DNA of 64,000 nucleotides, taken from NCBI GenBank assembly GCA_019321725.1, contig CM033120.1, forward strand, positions 13,980,278-14,044,277, in the 5' to 3' direction. Source of the DNA: Paulownia fortunei. Lineage: Eukaryota > Streptophyta > Magnoliopsida > Lamiales > Paulowniaceae. The notes beneath the pieces are model-generated. The model ran no database searches and was not told the DNA's origin. It saw only the letters and a list, made by a program, of their open reading frames with translations. The position numbers and the translations under genes are program-made. Of this stretch, positions 24,950-36,145 are shown one piece after another (position 1 is the first letter of the stretch; the number at the start of each line of letters is the position of its first letter).

Positions 24950-27247
24950 TACTGTTTGGGCAGGCAATTAAAAAAGTTCACTTTGGATGGCATCATTTTG
25001 GATTTGTATTGGGAAAAAGGGAACTATGTATTTTGAGGGTCTCTAATAAAGAAAATATGTAAAGAATGAAAAATAGTTTTGTTCTGTAAATTATCGATAT
25101 GAAAATAAAAATCTTAAAAAAATATATTAATATTTTTTTTTTCAAAAAGTGTATTTTCTATTATAAATATCAAGTTATATAAAATTATGTATCTATATAG
25201 TAGTGTTACATAAAAAAAATTATAGAATTATATGAACATAATGACTGATATATATATATATATATTTACATTCATGATTAGGCTTTTTCAAAATATTAGG
25301 AGGGAAGGGATGATATCTCTCAATAGAATACTTACCCAAAATGAAATTTTACCAAATTTAATATTATTCTTAAGGAATAAAATATTTTTTTAAAATAAAA
25401 TCAAACATTGCATCATGATTTCGGATTTGGCAAGGTGCATTTACCAAAGGATACTAGTTTTCATGTGGCTATACTTAAAAAATAATTAACAAGAAAAAAA
25501 TGATATGAAACATTTGTTAAAAACTTGTGGAGCGGGTTTAAGGTTTTTTCACATGCTTACAATGTTAAGAAGGGACAAAAGTATGGGATTCACATGTTTT
25601 CGTCTTTGTGAGTGTGTTAGTTTGTTTAGTTGCGCAACGGACAGAAGCGCCCGTGCTGGAGGAGAAACAAGAAGGGAAGAGTGATGCATTGAGTTGTATC
25701 TCACTGTTTGCCGGCAAAACAATGTTCATGCAATGAATTAGTTGGAAAATCCCAATAGCACACTGTATTTTTTATTTTAATTTAATATTATATCTTCGTA
25801 TTGTATTTTATTAATACAGATTTAATTATATATTTAAAAAAACAATCTATATACTTGATATATATATATATAAAGTAATAGGAGATACAGTATTAAACTA
25901 AATTAGAAAACCCATACTGAAATAGTCACGACTCATTTGCAAGTAGCTAGATAGTAGGTGCATGGGCCAGTCCACCATAATGTCAACTATTTACTCGTTG
26001 TTGCAAAGGTTGGGTAATATCTATGTTATATTCGACGTATTATTAAATGATGGAGACAGTGTTTTATTTCTTATATAATAAGGTATTTGTCCATTATTCA
26101 TATATTCGGTGTATTGTCTTGTAACATCTCAAAGACAATTGAACTTATATATATATCCTTAACATGTAGGTAACTGACACTTATAACTTATTATGCACTC
26201 ATTTTGCCCTAATTAATAATAAAAGTAGAACTTCAATGATCCAGACATTTAACCTGGTAGTGTAAGACCCAAGCATGGAGGGCTAACAATTAAGCAAAGT
26301 TCATTTGAAAGCAGCTATAAGGCGGCACAGATAGGGGGCCGCTTTCATGCCTCAAATTTGAGACTTTAACTAGCCACGTTACGTTTAAATCTTCTCACTC
26401 TTTTTTAGTTCCATAAATTCACCTCAGTAAAATAATTAAAACTAACTGATAAGTGTTTTTTCATAAAAGTTTAAGGCTCCATTGGAATAACATACTATAT
26501 CTATGATATATTATATGTCGCATCCAATGTATTTATTTTCTAAATATTTTAAAGAAATATAATATTTATTTATCATCTACTCATATAATATATTTTTTAT
26601 AAGATATAACATTTCAAGAAAACTATGTTCATTTAATGAAAAGATTATGAGTTAAAAATGATGTCAATATTTTATGTATAATATCTAATGTGAATCCCAA
26701 TAAACCCAATTAACTAATTGAGCGAATACTTAAATAGTTAGTATGAAATTTCTTTATGTACTTAGAGAGATGACTGATGATTAACAGTATAAAATATCAG
26801 CATCCAAGAAATGAACCACAAATCGATAATGTATTCCTGATTCTTAAAATTGCTGCCAAGCAATCACCTAATGCATTAACAACGTGGGATGCACCAAGGT
26901 GAAAACAGTAAGTGGGAAGGGGACAAAAGCAAAGCTAATTAGCTAAACAAAAGAGGAGGTTGCAACAGCCATTCATAAAGGTAGATTCTCAAGTGTAAAA
27001 GCTCCAAAAAAAAAGAAAAAAAAAAAAACAAAGCACGCAACCGCCCAATTATTCTCAGCTAAAAAGAATATAGTATAAGTTAACAGTTTAAATCATGGGC
27101 CTTGTGCTTAAAGTAATGGTATGCCTATGGAAGATTCAAGTTTTGAATGTGTAGCACCCAAGCAAAGCCCAATCATCAAAAGTGCATTCTTTCACACCAC
27201 ATCATCATCCAGTATTATCCCTCCTGACGTTGGGATAAAAAAGTTGC
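24950..27247. other. AT-rich intergenic region, no gene seen
   Basis: Beyond the MAPKKK promoter there are AT microsatellites (about 25249-25264 and 25859-25872), A runs near 27005, and no reading frame with protein-like composition. A less AT-rich patch at 25600-25720 is unexplained. Confidence 0.5.
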
Positions 27248-27600
27248 GGCTATGTTTGGCTGCCCTTTGATTTTCAGTTCAAACATTCACACATTAATTA
27301 TAATTATAAATACACTTTCATCTCTTCCCATAAACAAATCCCAACTATTATTACACATATATAAATATATATATACATATAATTCAAATCATCCAATTAT
27401 TATATTAATTTAAAATAAAATAATAATATGACACCACTTATCAGTCAAATTTTTACAAAATATGACATCTATAATATGAACTGTCTCCCTCATAAATAAA
27501 AACCAAACATATATCGTTATGTCCCATATATTTTCACACAATAAATCTTCATTTTTTTAGAAACAATGAAATTAAAATTGAAATACTCCAAACATAGCCT
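27248..27600. mobile_element. MITE-like element with 12-bp perfect terminal inverted repeats
   Basis: GGCTATGTTTGG at 27248-27259 is exactly inverted as CCAAACATAGCC at 27588-27599. Between them lies about 330 bp of AT-rich, non-coding DNA. The pentamer AAGTT occurs just outside both ends (left about 27241-27245, right 27601-27605) and may be a target duplication, though it leaves a two-base asymmetry at the left. Related end sequence occurs at 2080 and near 4180. It is non-autonomous; the superfamily was not determined. Confidence 0.6.
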
Positions 27601-27929
27601 AAGTTACATATACGGGATAATTCCCCGGAGGATGCAAAAAAAGTGCTCAAAGGGCATTGGATTCATAGCTGGGATCCATATACAATTGTGGGAATCAAGA
27701 AGCCAAATCTTTCTATCCTTCGATGAAAAGCAGGGCCAAGCTTTTTAGCTTATTAGTCCCCATGACTTTCCTTCTGTAGATTCTTGCCCCACTTCTTCCC
27801 CTTTCGGTTTTGGTGGTAACCTGACCAGTTACAGTTGAGCACTTGAAGACAAGGGAAACCAGATTCCTGTCCAGTTCCTGCCTTTCCAATTCAGCTTCAT
27901 CTTTTCTCATCTTTAAGCAATTCTTCACC

Positions 27930-28030
27930 AAAGGAAGTAACTAATTTCTGGTCAAGTTTCTGATCAACAACTACAAACACTAAAGGAAGTTACCTAATTT
28001 CTGGTCAGGTTTCTGATCAACACCCACAAA
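27930..28030. repeat. Tandem duplication, about 52-bp period
   Basis: Two units, 27930-27977 and 27982-28030, share AAAGGAAGT, TAATTTCTGGTCA and GTTTCTGATCAACA, differing by a few substitutions. Confidence 0.85.
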
Positions 28031-29762
28031 GTACAATGTAATGAAACTACAAATAATTAAATATTGGCAGATGAGATATTTTTCAACTCGTGCCTAATAT
28101 ACCAAAACGATATCACAACACCAAACAAAATATAGTAAAAACAGGAATGATTATCAATTTGAATACTTAAGGTGAAAACACTCCATAGTCCTTGTACACT
28201 TAACAAGGAAAATAAAAAGATTGCCACAAATTTGTTAGTATACAATATACATACGGCTTTGATTCAACAACTAGTCATTGTGTAACTGTCCTTATACAGA
28301 CATCAAAGTTGTTCACGTAAAAAAAGACGTGTCGTAAATCTTTACTTATTGACCATACTAACTGTGAAAAACCCATGTAATCTTGTGTGGCCACTTGAAG
28401 CACAATCATAATCAAGATGCTATCAACTCAATGATATGTCGAAATAAGTGTAGCTATTCCTAATATATTTGAAGTCTCAAACTCTGCAACTTTCCTATGA
28501 TTAAAAAGACATGTTCATTCATTTACTTTGAATCCGTGAAGTTGTACTAAACAGAACTTTGTAGGAAATAGGAATACATGCCTACAATTATGGCACCCAA
28601 AGAGTTTGTTGAAGTTCAATCTACACAACAAATAAATTAGTAAAATAAATAAATAAATATATATATATATATATAAAACCACCAAGAAAACAAGAGATAG
28701 AGACAGCAAGTTCTTGTACAGGACCCTAACTCATAGTCTATAATAACTCAATATTGGTTCCCATCCTTTTTGGTCAAATAGAGTCAGACTATGCAGTCTA
28801 TACCAATTTCTTTTGTTTTTCTTTTTATAATTTTATGTTGGTCTTTTTTGGGGACCAGGATGAGACAGGGTTGCCTAAGACAAGGATGTATTGTTCAGAA
28901 TATTTGTTTAAATTCATACAATAGGAAGCTGGGCACAACGTTGCTGCAAATTTCAATTTTAGATATTCAACAGTTCAGTTCAGATATCTGGTGAGTAAGA
29001 GATTAATTTGCTCACGCCAACTCTGTTGTGTGTTCGAGTACTATTCTCCAACAGACAAAACTTTTCTTACAAACTCTTCAGGTATTTCCAGAAGGGTGAC
29101 CAAAATGTTCCACAAGGCCCATTTGTTACTATGAAATTCATTTCCAAGGCTTAAACAGTTAAACCTGTCACCTTGTCTGCTCAAATGACACTGCTGACTC
29201 AGCAGGTTTGTCAATTTGTCAAAACTTATAGCAACAAGCATGCAAAGGTTGAGAAAACAAGTTCATTACATCTCAAAGAAAGTGGAGGCCAGGAAATCAG
29301 ATCAATTCCATCACTAGAAAATCTTGTCTCGTGATGTTTCAATAAGAGAATTAACAAGTAAAATGGTTGCTGATGAAGATATTATGTTCATAGTCTTAAG
29401 CTTAATTATCAAAAGTCAAAGTTATACCTTCCAACAAGGTTAAGTGAAAATTTTCAAAATGACACAAACCTTGTAGTTGTTCAGCTAAAAACTTTCCTAA
29501 ACTACAGAATGCTGCAAATAAAATAAGCTGAAGCTGAAGTTTTTCATATGACAGTTTTATTCAACTACAAATCTGATAGGAAAAGAAGTTATACTTGAAG
29601 GGGGAATTCATTTTACATTGGTTAGGCTGGAGTCCGGTTAAATTATTGAGGAGGTCATTTTGTGGCACAGACCATGCAATTATGGGCACATGCATTTTGG
29701 GCTAAATGACCAGTGTGGATTAGTATTCTCAAGGCTACTGTTTGAAGTGATTTTACATCTAT

Positions 29763-30108
29763 GTTTTTAAAATCGGATCAAATCGATCGTTCAAATGGAA
29801 CTGGAGGTCATTTCGATCCAATTAGACTTAAAAATCGTCCAGTCAAAATCGATTTGACCACTTTTTATTTTGATTAATTTAATATTTTATATATTTGTGT
29901 GATTTTTTGAATTTTGTGTTTTGTTATATGCTTTTTTAGGTATATATATATTTTTATATTTAAAATGTATTATATAACAATTAATTTATTATATTATTAT
30001 TTTACATAATATAATAAAAAAATCAATTTTCTTTAAATCAGTCCACCCACGTATTGAATCGCTAATCATTAACAAGAGCGATTTGATCAATGATTCGATT
30101 ATAAAAAA
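29763..30108. mobile_element. MITE-like element with long imperfect inverted ends
   Basis: The left end GTTTTTAAAATCGGATCAAA is imperfectly inverted at the right end, where the plus strand reads GATTTGATCAATGATTCG and then ATTATAAAAAAAC; the pairing covers about 30 bp. The interior is AT-rich with no open frame. A more decayed relative appears at 17583-17935. A non-autonomous DNA transposon is the best explanation; no target duplication was defined. Confidence 0.5.
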
Positions 30109-31055
30109 ACTGCTTATACCCACAAAAAATATGCATGAGATATAGATTCCAAATACATGTTGCAGCAATTTAGCTAAAGTAACCTTGCTAAACCATCAAT
30201 CCAAGCAAAATCAGTTTTTAAAAGACAAAATTATATAATAAGTATTCCACGCGCTTCATAACACAAATGCTTAAATGATCTGTTCATTTACTCGATTGAT
30301 CCAGTAGGGTCCTTAAACCATGTATTTCATACACCACATCTGTATAAATCAATGGCCACGTTTCAAGTCAAGCCTCCCAAACCTTCCCCTTGTCGGATAG
30401 CAATTAGTAAGCATTCCTAGTGCTTGAAAAGGTCGAGTCTTAAATAGAGCTTATGTCAAACAAGATTAATTTCTCTGCAGTTGCTGAATGACCAAATGAT
30501 GGGTGGTTGAGCTATTTACTATAGCTACAAAAAACTATTCAACAAACAAGGCTTGTTTAGCACAATACCCACTTCCCCACCCCCCCACGCCACTCCCACA
30601 AAAATAAAAAAAATAAAAAAAATCAGATAAATATCCTACTCATAGAGTCAGATTCTTGTAGAAACTTCTCCAGTTTTCCACTGTGTTTTGAGCACAATGG
30701 ATAAAGTTTCCATTTAATTTGGCAAGGTTCAGGGAATTTGGGGGAAAGAAGATGAAGAGGAGTGTAATTCAGGTATTACAGGAAAAAACCACAAAATCTT
30801 GAAACCATAAATCCAGAGGTGGGGTACATTTATGGGTTATGTGTTTGTAATAAAACCTTGCTTCTGGCTTTGAGCAATGGAAAACTTTCATTCTGTCATC
30901 TCACATCAACAACAGGCCAGGAAATGAAAGGGTAGCTGCTATTTCACGCAAAACAATTCCCCAGAAAAATTCTGTTGGGCACAAAATAACAAAAGGGGAA
31001 CTAAATTTTGTGATGATTTATAAGTTCCTGGTGAATATATCACTAGCCAAAAGTA

Positions 31056-31124
31056 GACCATGAAGCAGCGGTAGAGCAAACAGCTATAAGAAATGGACCA
31101 TGAAGCAGCAGCAGAGCAAATAGC
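31056..31124. repeat. Tandem duplication, 40-bp period
   Basis: GACCATGAAGCAGC, then an AGAGCAAA block, occurs at 31056-31084 and again at 31096-31124 with three mismatches, inside the minus-strand intron-like block. Confidence 0.85.
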
Positions 31125-31860
31125 GTCTGGATTTCAAGAAACACGGTAGTATCCTAAAGCATCAAGTAGGGCTGATGAATGAAAACTGAAAAGCATCAGA
31201 ACTAGAATAACATGGAGGCTTTGGCTTCTCGAGTTTTTCTGGTTTATTTTCTATTTTGGGCACGGTTGAAATTATTTAGTTTCTTTATGTTCTACGTCCT
31301 AACCATTAATGTAAATAATACGCCATTGTCATCATGCATTAAATGATTAAAAACAAAAAAACAAATTCTGTAACTACAAATTGAAATTAACCGCAAATTA
31401 TTTTTCTGAAACAGAGGAAACAGGATCGCTTAATTTCAGCTCGTAGCTGCATACTGAAAATTTCCGGTCATTAAATTTCATTTGGAAAATCATCATTTTC
31501 AATTACATTTTGAGTACAATTTTCGTTTGCGTAATTGGGGATTATTGACAATAGTTTTGTAAAAATAACGGTAATAAATTTGACGTTCTATCAGCTTTAC
31601 CTTCTCTCTCACTGTGGCGTGAATAAGTTATCCAAAAGCGGCCATTTCATCGACCTCCAGACCAGGAGATTCAGGATTCCCTTGTCTGCCCTTCTGCACG
31701 TGATGGCAGAAGAGTTCCTTTCAGTCTCTTCGCAGCAATTACAGTAGGACATCCAATATTACTTCAAGATAGATTCATCAAATCTAACTGGGAAGCCGCA
31801 AGACGGCGGCGCCGACGACTAGCTGGCGGTTGTTTTCGGAAAATCAAGTTCCCTCCGCCG

Positions 31861-32068
31861 TAGAATTGTGGATGCGACCATCGGATGCAACATTCACATT
31901 CACGTTCGCTCGCCGGAACTGTTCGGAGGACCATCCCGCGAGGTGAATGGTGATGATGTTGGAATTGGAATCTCTTAGGGCCTTAAATTGGGTTGGGCCT
32001 ATTGGGCTGCCGTCACCCACAAAAAATGTTTTTAACCGCATTATCGTCTTTGTTCTATCCCTGGCCAT
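31861..32068 (-). promoter_or_regulatory. Possible promoter with site II elements (TGGGCC/TGGGCT)
   Basis: TGGGCC at 31994-31999 and TGGGCT at 32003-32008 form a closely spaced pair, the arrangement bound by TCP factors in promoters of growth-related plant genes. A minus-strand open frame of 74 codons with an ATG at 32068 overlaps them; its composition is unremarkable and it is more likely promoter DNA than a gene. Downstream on the minus strand (31800-31860) is a GC-rich leader-like stretch. Confidence 0.35.
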
Positions 32069-33640
32069 GAACTATAATTAGGTACTACTTACGAGTTGGT
32101 TATTAGGATCATCTTGTTCCCAAATTTTTCAAGTTGAAAGTATGTAACAACAGAATATATCATTTCTAATGGTTTTTACGTTAAAGGAAAATTATAGTAA
32201 AATTTAATTTAGTCGAACCCACTTAATCACATAAAAATATATAATACTAAGAAACAGAAAATGCTTACGTATCTATTTATCATGTCACGTCACTTTACTT
32301 TTTACTTTTTACTTTTCAATATTACTTTTTGAAAAATAGTATTTGCACTACACAAAATAAATTTTGCACTCCACTTTGATATTTTTTTTTGTAAATAATG
32401 GACTAAAATATCTTGTTACTTTTATCTAATCTCATGCTACATAAATATATATATATGATGTGTCATAATAAATGAAGCCAATAAAAATATTCAATCTAAC
32501 AAGGTCCAACAAAAATTCTTACAGGCTTAAGAAAGTTGTCAAATCTAATAAAGACTCTATAAGAGACATCTCAAGTCCATAGACTCCAAAAACACTAAAT
32601 AAAACAAATTATCAAAATATATACACCATAACCATACTGAATCTCTGCTTCCTCCCCACATCAACTATAAATAACCCGTTTCAGATCGTTAAGAGGTACC
32701 TCATTTATGTTTTATATATCTTCTGCCTACTTGAGGATATGAAATATGTTCGAACAAATTTTGAAAATTTTTAATTATTTATTTGTAATTAAACTAATTT
32801 CACATCAGAATATATAAAAAAATCTCGTGTTTTATATGACAAACAAATAGCATATGTTTCTTTCAATATTGAACAGTTTTAATTTTAGTGATGTTTTATT
32901 AATTTATACCGAATACAGGCCGATAAGACTATCTTTGATTTGTGGAATAATTTTTCCAACAATTAGTAGTGTAATAGTGAACAATCATAAGGGAATCCTA
33001 AGAAGGAAAAACATATAAATAAGTGAAGGGTACATTAGTCATAAAAAGGTACAACAATATTATCTAATTAAGCAATACGCAAATTTTTCTATTACTTAAC
33101 AATTTTTTTTTTAAATAAAGTGCATTTATTATTTTTTAAAATGCAAATATCAATTCTGTAGTGTAGATACACGTGTAAGAATAAAAGTAGCATAGTATTT
33201 TATTAAAGTCTTCACTCAATTCTCTAATTTATAGGAGTTTAAACTAATCAAATTGGGTTGAATACAATAATTCAAATTTATTTGAATGGTTATCGAGTTT
33301 TAAAAATTATATTTTATTTTAGTTTAATTATTAATTAAATTAAGTGTGAATGAACTTCAATTGAATCGAATACGAATCAAGTTTGAGCAATATGATATTT
33401 TTACATATATTTTATTATTTTTTTACTAATCGAGTAGTCAAATTTTAAATCTTATTAAATAAAAAAATATATTAAAATTTAATTTATTATATTTAACTAA
33501 TCGAACTCAAATTAATTTTCTAACAATTGATTTCAAATTAAATATCAAATAATTAAAATTATTTTTCAACTTTACTCGGTCCCTAATATTTAATTGCTTT
33601 TCCCGAGTCACTTATGAATCAAGTATTGGAGAAATATAAT
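32069..33640. other. AT-rich spacer between the two divergent blocks
   Basis: No open frame or recognised repeat; several short A/T runs and degenerate AATTGAATCGAATA-like repeats around 33250-33400. It would be the shared upstream region if the flanking blocks are really transcribed divergently. Confidence 0.45.
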
Positions 33641-33956
33641 TGCAGGCCCATTTTCCAGAGCTCAGTTCTACTCAGACCCCAACAAGCCCAAGTAGCATCT
33701 ATTTTGAGTGCCAAGACGGGCCGAGCCCAAATGCTGCTCAAATTATTAAACAACCAAAACAAAGAGTGAGTCCAATGCGCGTGAAAATTCTAGAAACGTG
33801 TGGAAACCGAGAACGTGTGGTCAGCGCGGGTGGCCTTAGCACCGCCATGGCATCACAAATCCAACCAACAAAAGGAATAAACCCCAACAAGGATAAGTAT
33901 TCCTTCTCACCCTACGATCAAATTAATCCTATCCGTCCACTCCGTCACCGAACTTC

Positions 33957-33966
33957 TTTATATACC
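33957..33966 (+). promoter_or_regulatory. TATA box opening the 34-43.5 kb block
   Basis: CTTTATATACCCTCG, with AGGCCCA-type motifs upstream (near 33643) and an abrupt change just downstream from AT-rich to T/G-rich sequence. The compositional switch makes a transcription start near 33990 plausible. The open frame 33640-34053 that crosses this site is probably fortuitous. Confidence 0.5.
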
Positions 33967-35913
33967 CTCGCTTCCTGCCCAAATTCATCGTACCGTGGTT
34001 GGTTTTGTGGGTGGTTTCTTTTGTGGGGCTTTGATTGTCTTTGTAGGTTTTGATTGATTCTCTATTTGTGGTTTCCGTTAACTAGATGCGTTTGGATTTT
34101 GATCGATGAGCAATTAGTCCGCCTGTCGGGTTTCTCTGATTGAATTTTCTGATTCAATATTTTTTCTTCTGACTGTGATTGTTGTTGTGATTCTGGACTG
34201 GTTTTCTTTGGGTGAATTTGTTCCGGCAAGGGTGGATAACAATTTGGTTTAATTTGGTTTACCATCCTGTGGTGTGATGTTGGCTGTTTTGGTTTTCCCA
34301 TACGCCGAAAGATGGTTAACATATGATTTGGTAGAAGAAAGGGCTACAATTAAGTTCGATTTTATTCCCGTTTTTTATATAAAAATTTTCATGTTCTGTC
34401 TTCAGAAGAAGAGCGGTCAAACGTGATCTCCTATTTTTGATAGTTTTGCTAGTCTTGCTGGTTTGACGAACTTGTTTTCTTCTATCCATATGAAGAGTTT
34501 TGGCTGAGAAATATCAAGAATTCCTAGAATTTTGTTGATGTGAACAGGTAGAAGGTTGTTCGAGTATAGTAAGGATACATACTTTGAGGATGCCTTTAGC
34601 CAATACCTTGATGCAAGTCTGTTTGTTCTAAATATTTTGTTTTAACCTTAATTCAACATCGTGGAGGTTCCATGTTTTTGTGTTCCCTGAAGAATATTTA
34701 CTCGGATCCGCTGGATTTAAGACCTGTTATAGTTCTTGTTTTTTTGTCATGATTATCATGTTATGCTCTTCTCAACCTTCGATTCGGACTGAAGAATGTA
34801 TTGAGTTTCAAAGTAGCGTAGTCTGGCATAAGATATGATGTGATTCTGAGTTCCGGATATGGATTTTACTCACTCCTTTACCATCGTCTTTCTCATCCCT
34901 CTTCAGATCCTTACTGTGTTGTACCATTTATTTTTATCTATCTTCAAATCCCTGCGGTGCATTTCCTTTATATTTGCATCTGTGCAACAAGAACGATGGT
35001 GGAAGTCAACCATTTGCTACCTTTTATTTTCTGGGTTTAGGGGAGTTCTGCTAGTTTCACTTTTATTTTCCGTACGTTGCAGAAAACAGTGCAACGGCAA
35101 TGATGATTATAATTTTAGCATCCGGGTGACCTTGGATCTGAGATTAATTAGAGTCTATCTAAAGAAATTGATGGGCATCAGGACGGGCTGGGGAAGATAA
35201 TTTAATTTGTGCCTTAGTTGATTAACGGAACCATTTTTCTTTGTTGTTATCAGATTCTATTTCTAGGCAATGGAAGATAAGGTCGTCATAAGTGTGTTGG
35301 TACTTCCGCCTGTCATTTCTCAATCTTTCATTCTGTCTTGCTTTGTTTTTCTCTGTTTGTTTATTATGTTCCTGGCTTAGCCAGGGTGACTTGCTAACTC
35401 AATTGCTTGCATGGGCAGTTATCCTCTGTCAAATCTTAACTGTATGTTTTCTCGACCTTTATAAGTAAGTTTCTACCAATTTGGATTTGCATTTTATCTT
35501 TCCTGACTTTATTCTACGGTTTCTAGCTTCTGGTTTTAACTTTTGGTCTGTTTATTACCTGATTTCAATTATCCGGAATCAACTTTGATGGTAATGAAGT
35601 TTAACTTTAGATTGTTTATTTTGTAGTTCAATTCACAATGGTCTTATCTTTTCCTTGTTTTCTAGTCCCGTTATATTTTCTCTAAGTACTATAATTGTAT
35701 AATGCAGTGTTGTGTTGCAGAACAGTCTCTTGCTTTCTAAAGCTGGTTTTCTGAAGCTGTTGGTGGTTTGAGTTAATGTTGATTTTAGATGCAAATTTGC
35801 ACTTTTGATTCCTGTGTAGGTGCTCATTTCTGTGAGGAGAAATTTAGGTGAAAGTGGACTATAACTTGTGCACTAGACACAAAAGGGGAGGATAATACAT
35901 GTTATATACAAGA

Positions 35914-36145
35914 GGTTGGGCACATTCAGGTTCTGGCAATCTGTGTTTTTCTTCTGCTGAAGTTTTAATTTTTATCATTTTGTCTCATCTTTTGATTTAT
36001 CTGGTTTGGGTATGCTTTGGCCAAGCGGTTGGGCACATTCAGGTTCTGGCAATCTGTGTTTTTAACTTCTCCTGAAGATTCTAGTTTTTCTCATTTTGTC
36101 TCATCTTTTGTCGTACTGGATTTGGGGTTTGCTTTGGCTTTTTAG
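35914..36145 (+). repeat. Tandem duplication, about 113-bp period
   Basis: GGTTGGGCACATTCAGGTTC begins at 35914 and again at 36027. Both units continue through CATTTTGTCTCATCTTTTG and a T/G-rich tail with modest divergence. Confidence 0.9.

Larger units (their letters stand above)
27700..31860 (-). ncRNA. Candidate minus-strand non-coding or intron-rich transcription unit
   Basis: This 4-kb block is A-rich on the plus strand, hence U-rich if read from the minus strand, like plant introns; one sample line (28021-28080) has A28 T15 G8 C9. It lacks any open frame of convincing length. Its right edge is a GC-rich patch (31620-31960) with TGGGCC/TGGGCT site II motifs, typical of plant promoters and 5' exons. 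A short minus-strand frame beginning MSYCNCCEETERNSS starts near 31752 and runs 46 codons before a stop; it resembles no family I know. Internal inserts are a MITE-like element and two small tandem repeats. Transcription is inferred from composition only; a multi-exon gene with tiny exons or a decayed gene is equally possible. Confidence 0.25.

Noticed and set aside
32069..34000. Unusual AT-rich spacer considered as a replication origin or matrix-attachment region
   Set aside because: AT-richness alone is general in this genome's spacers; no specific motif supports it.
33640..34053. 137-codon plus-strand open frame
   Set aside because: It does not start at an ATG, and it crosses the TATA box and promoter motifs of the following block; the composition is that of promoter DNA.
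34840..35200. 113-codon open frame at the start of the T/G-rich block
   Set aside because: Hydrophobic Phe/Leu/Ser-rich translation is what T-rich intron-like DNA gives in any frame; no domain is seen.
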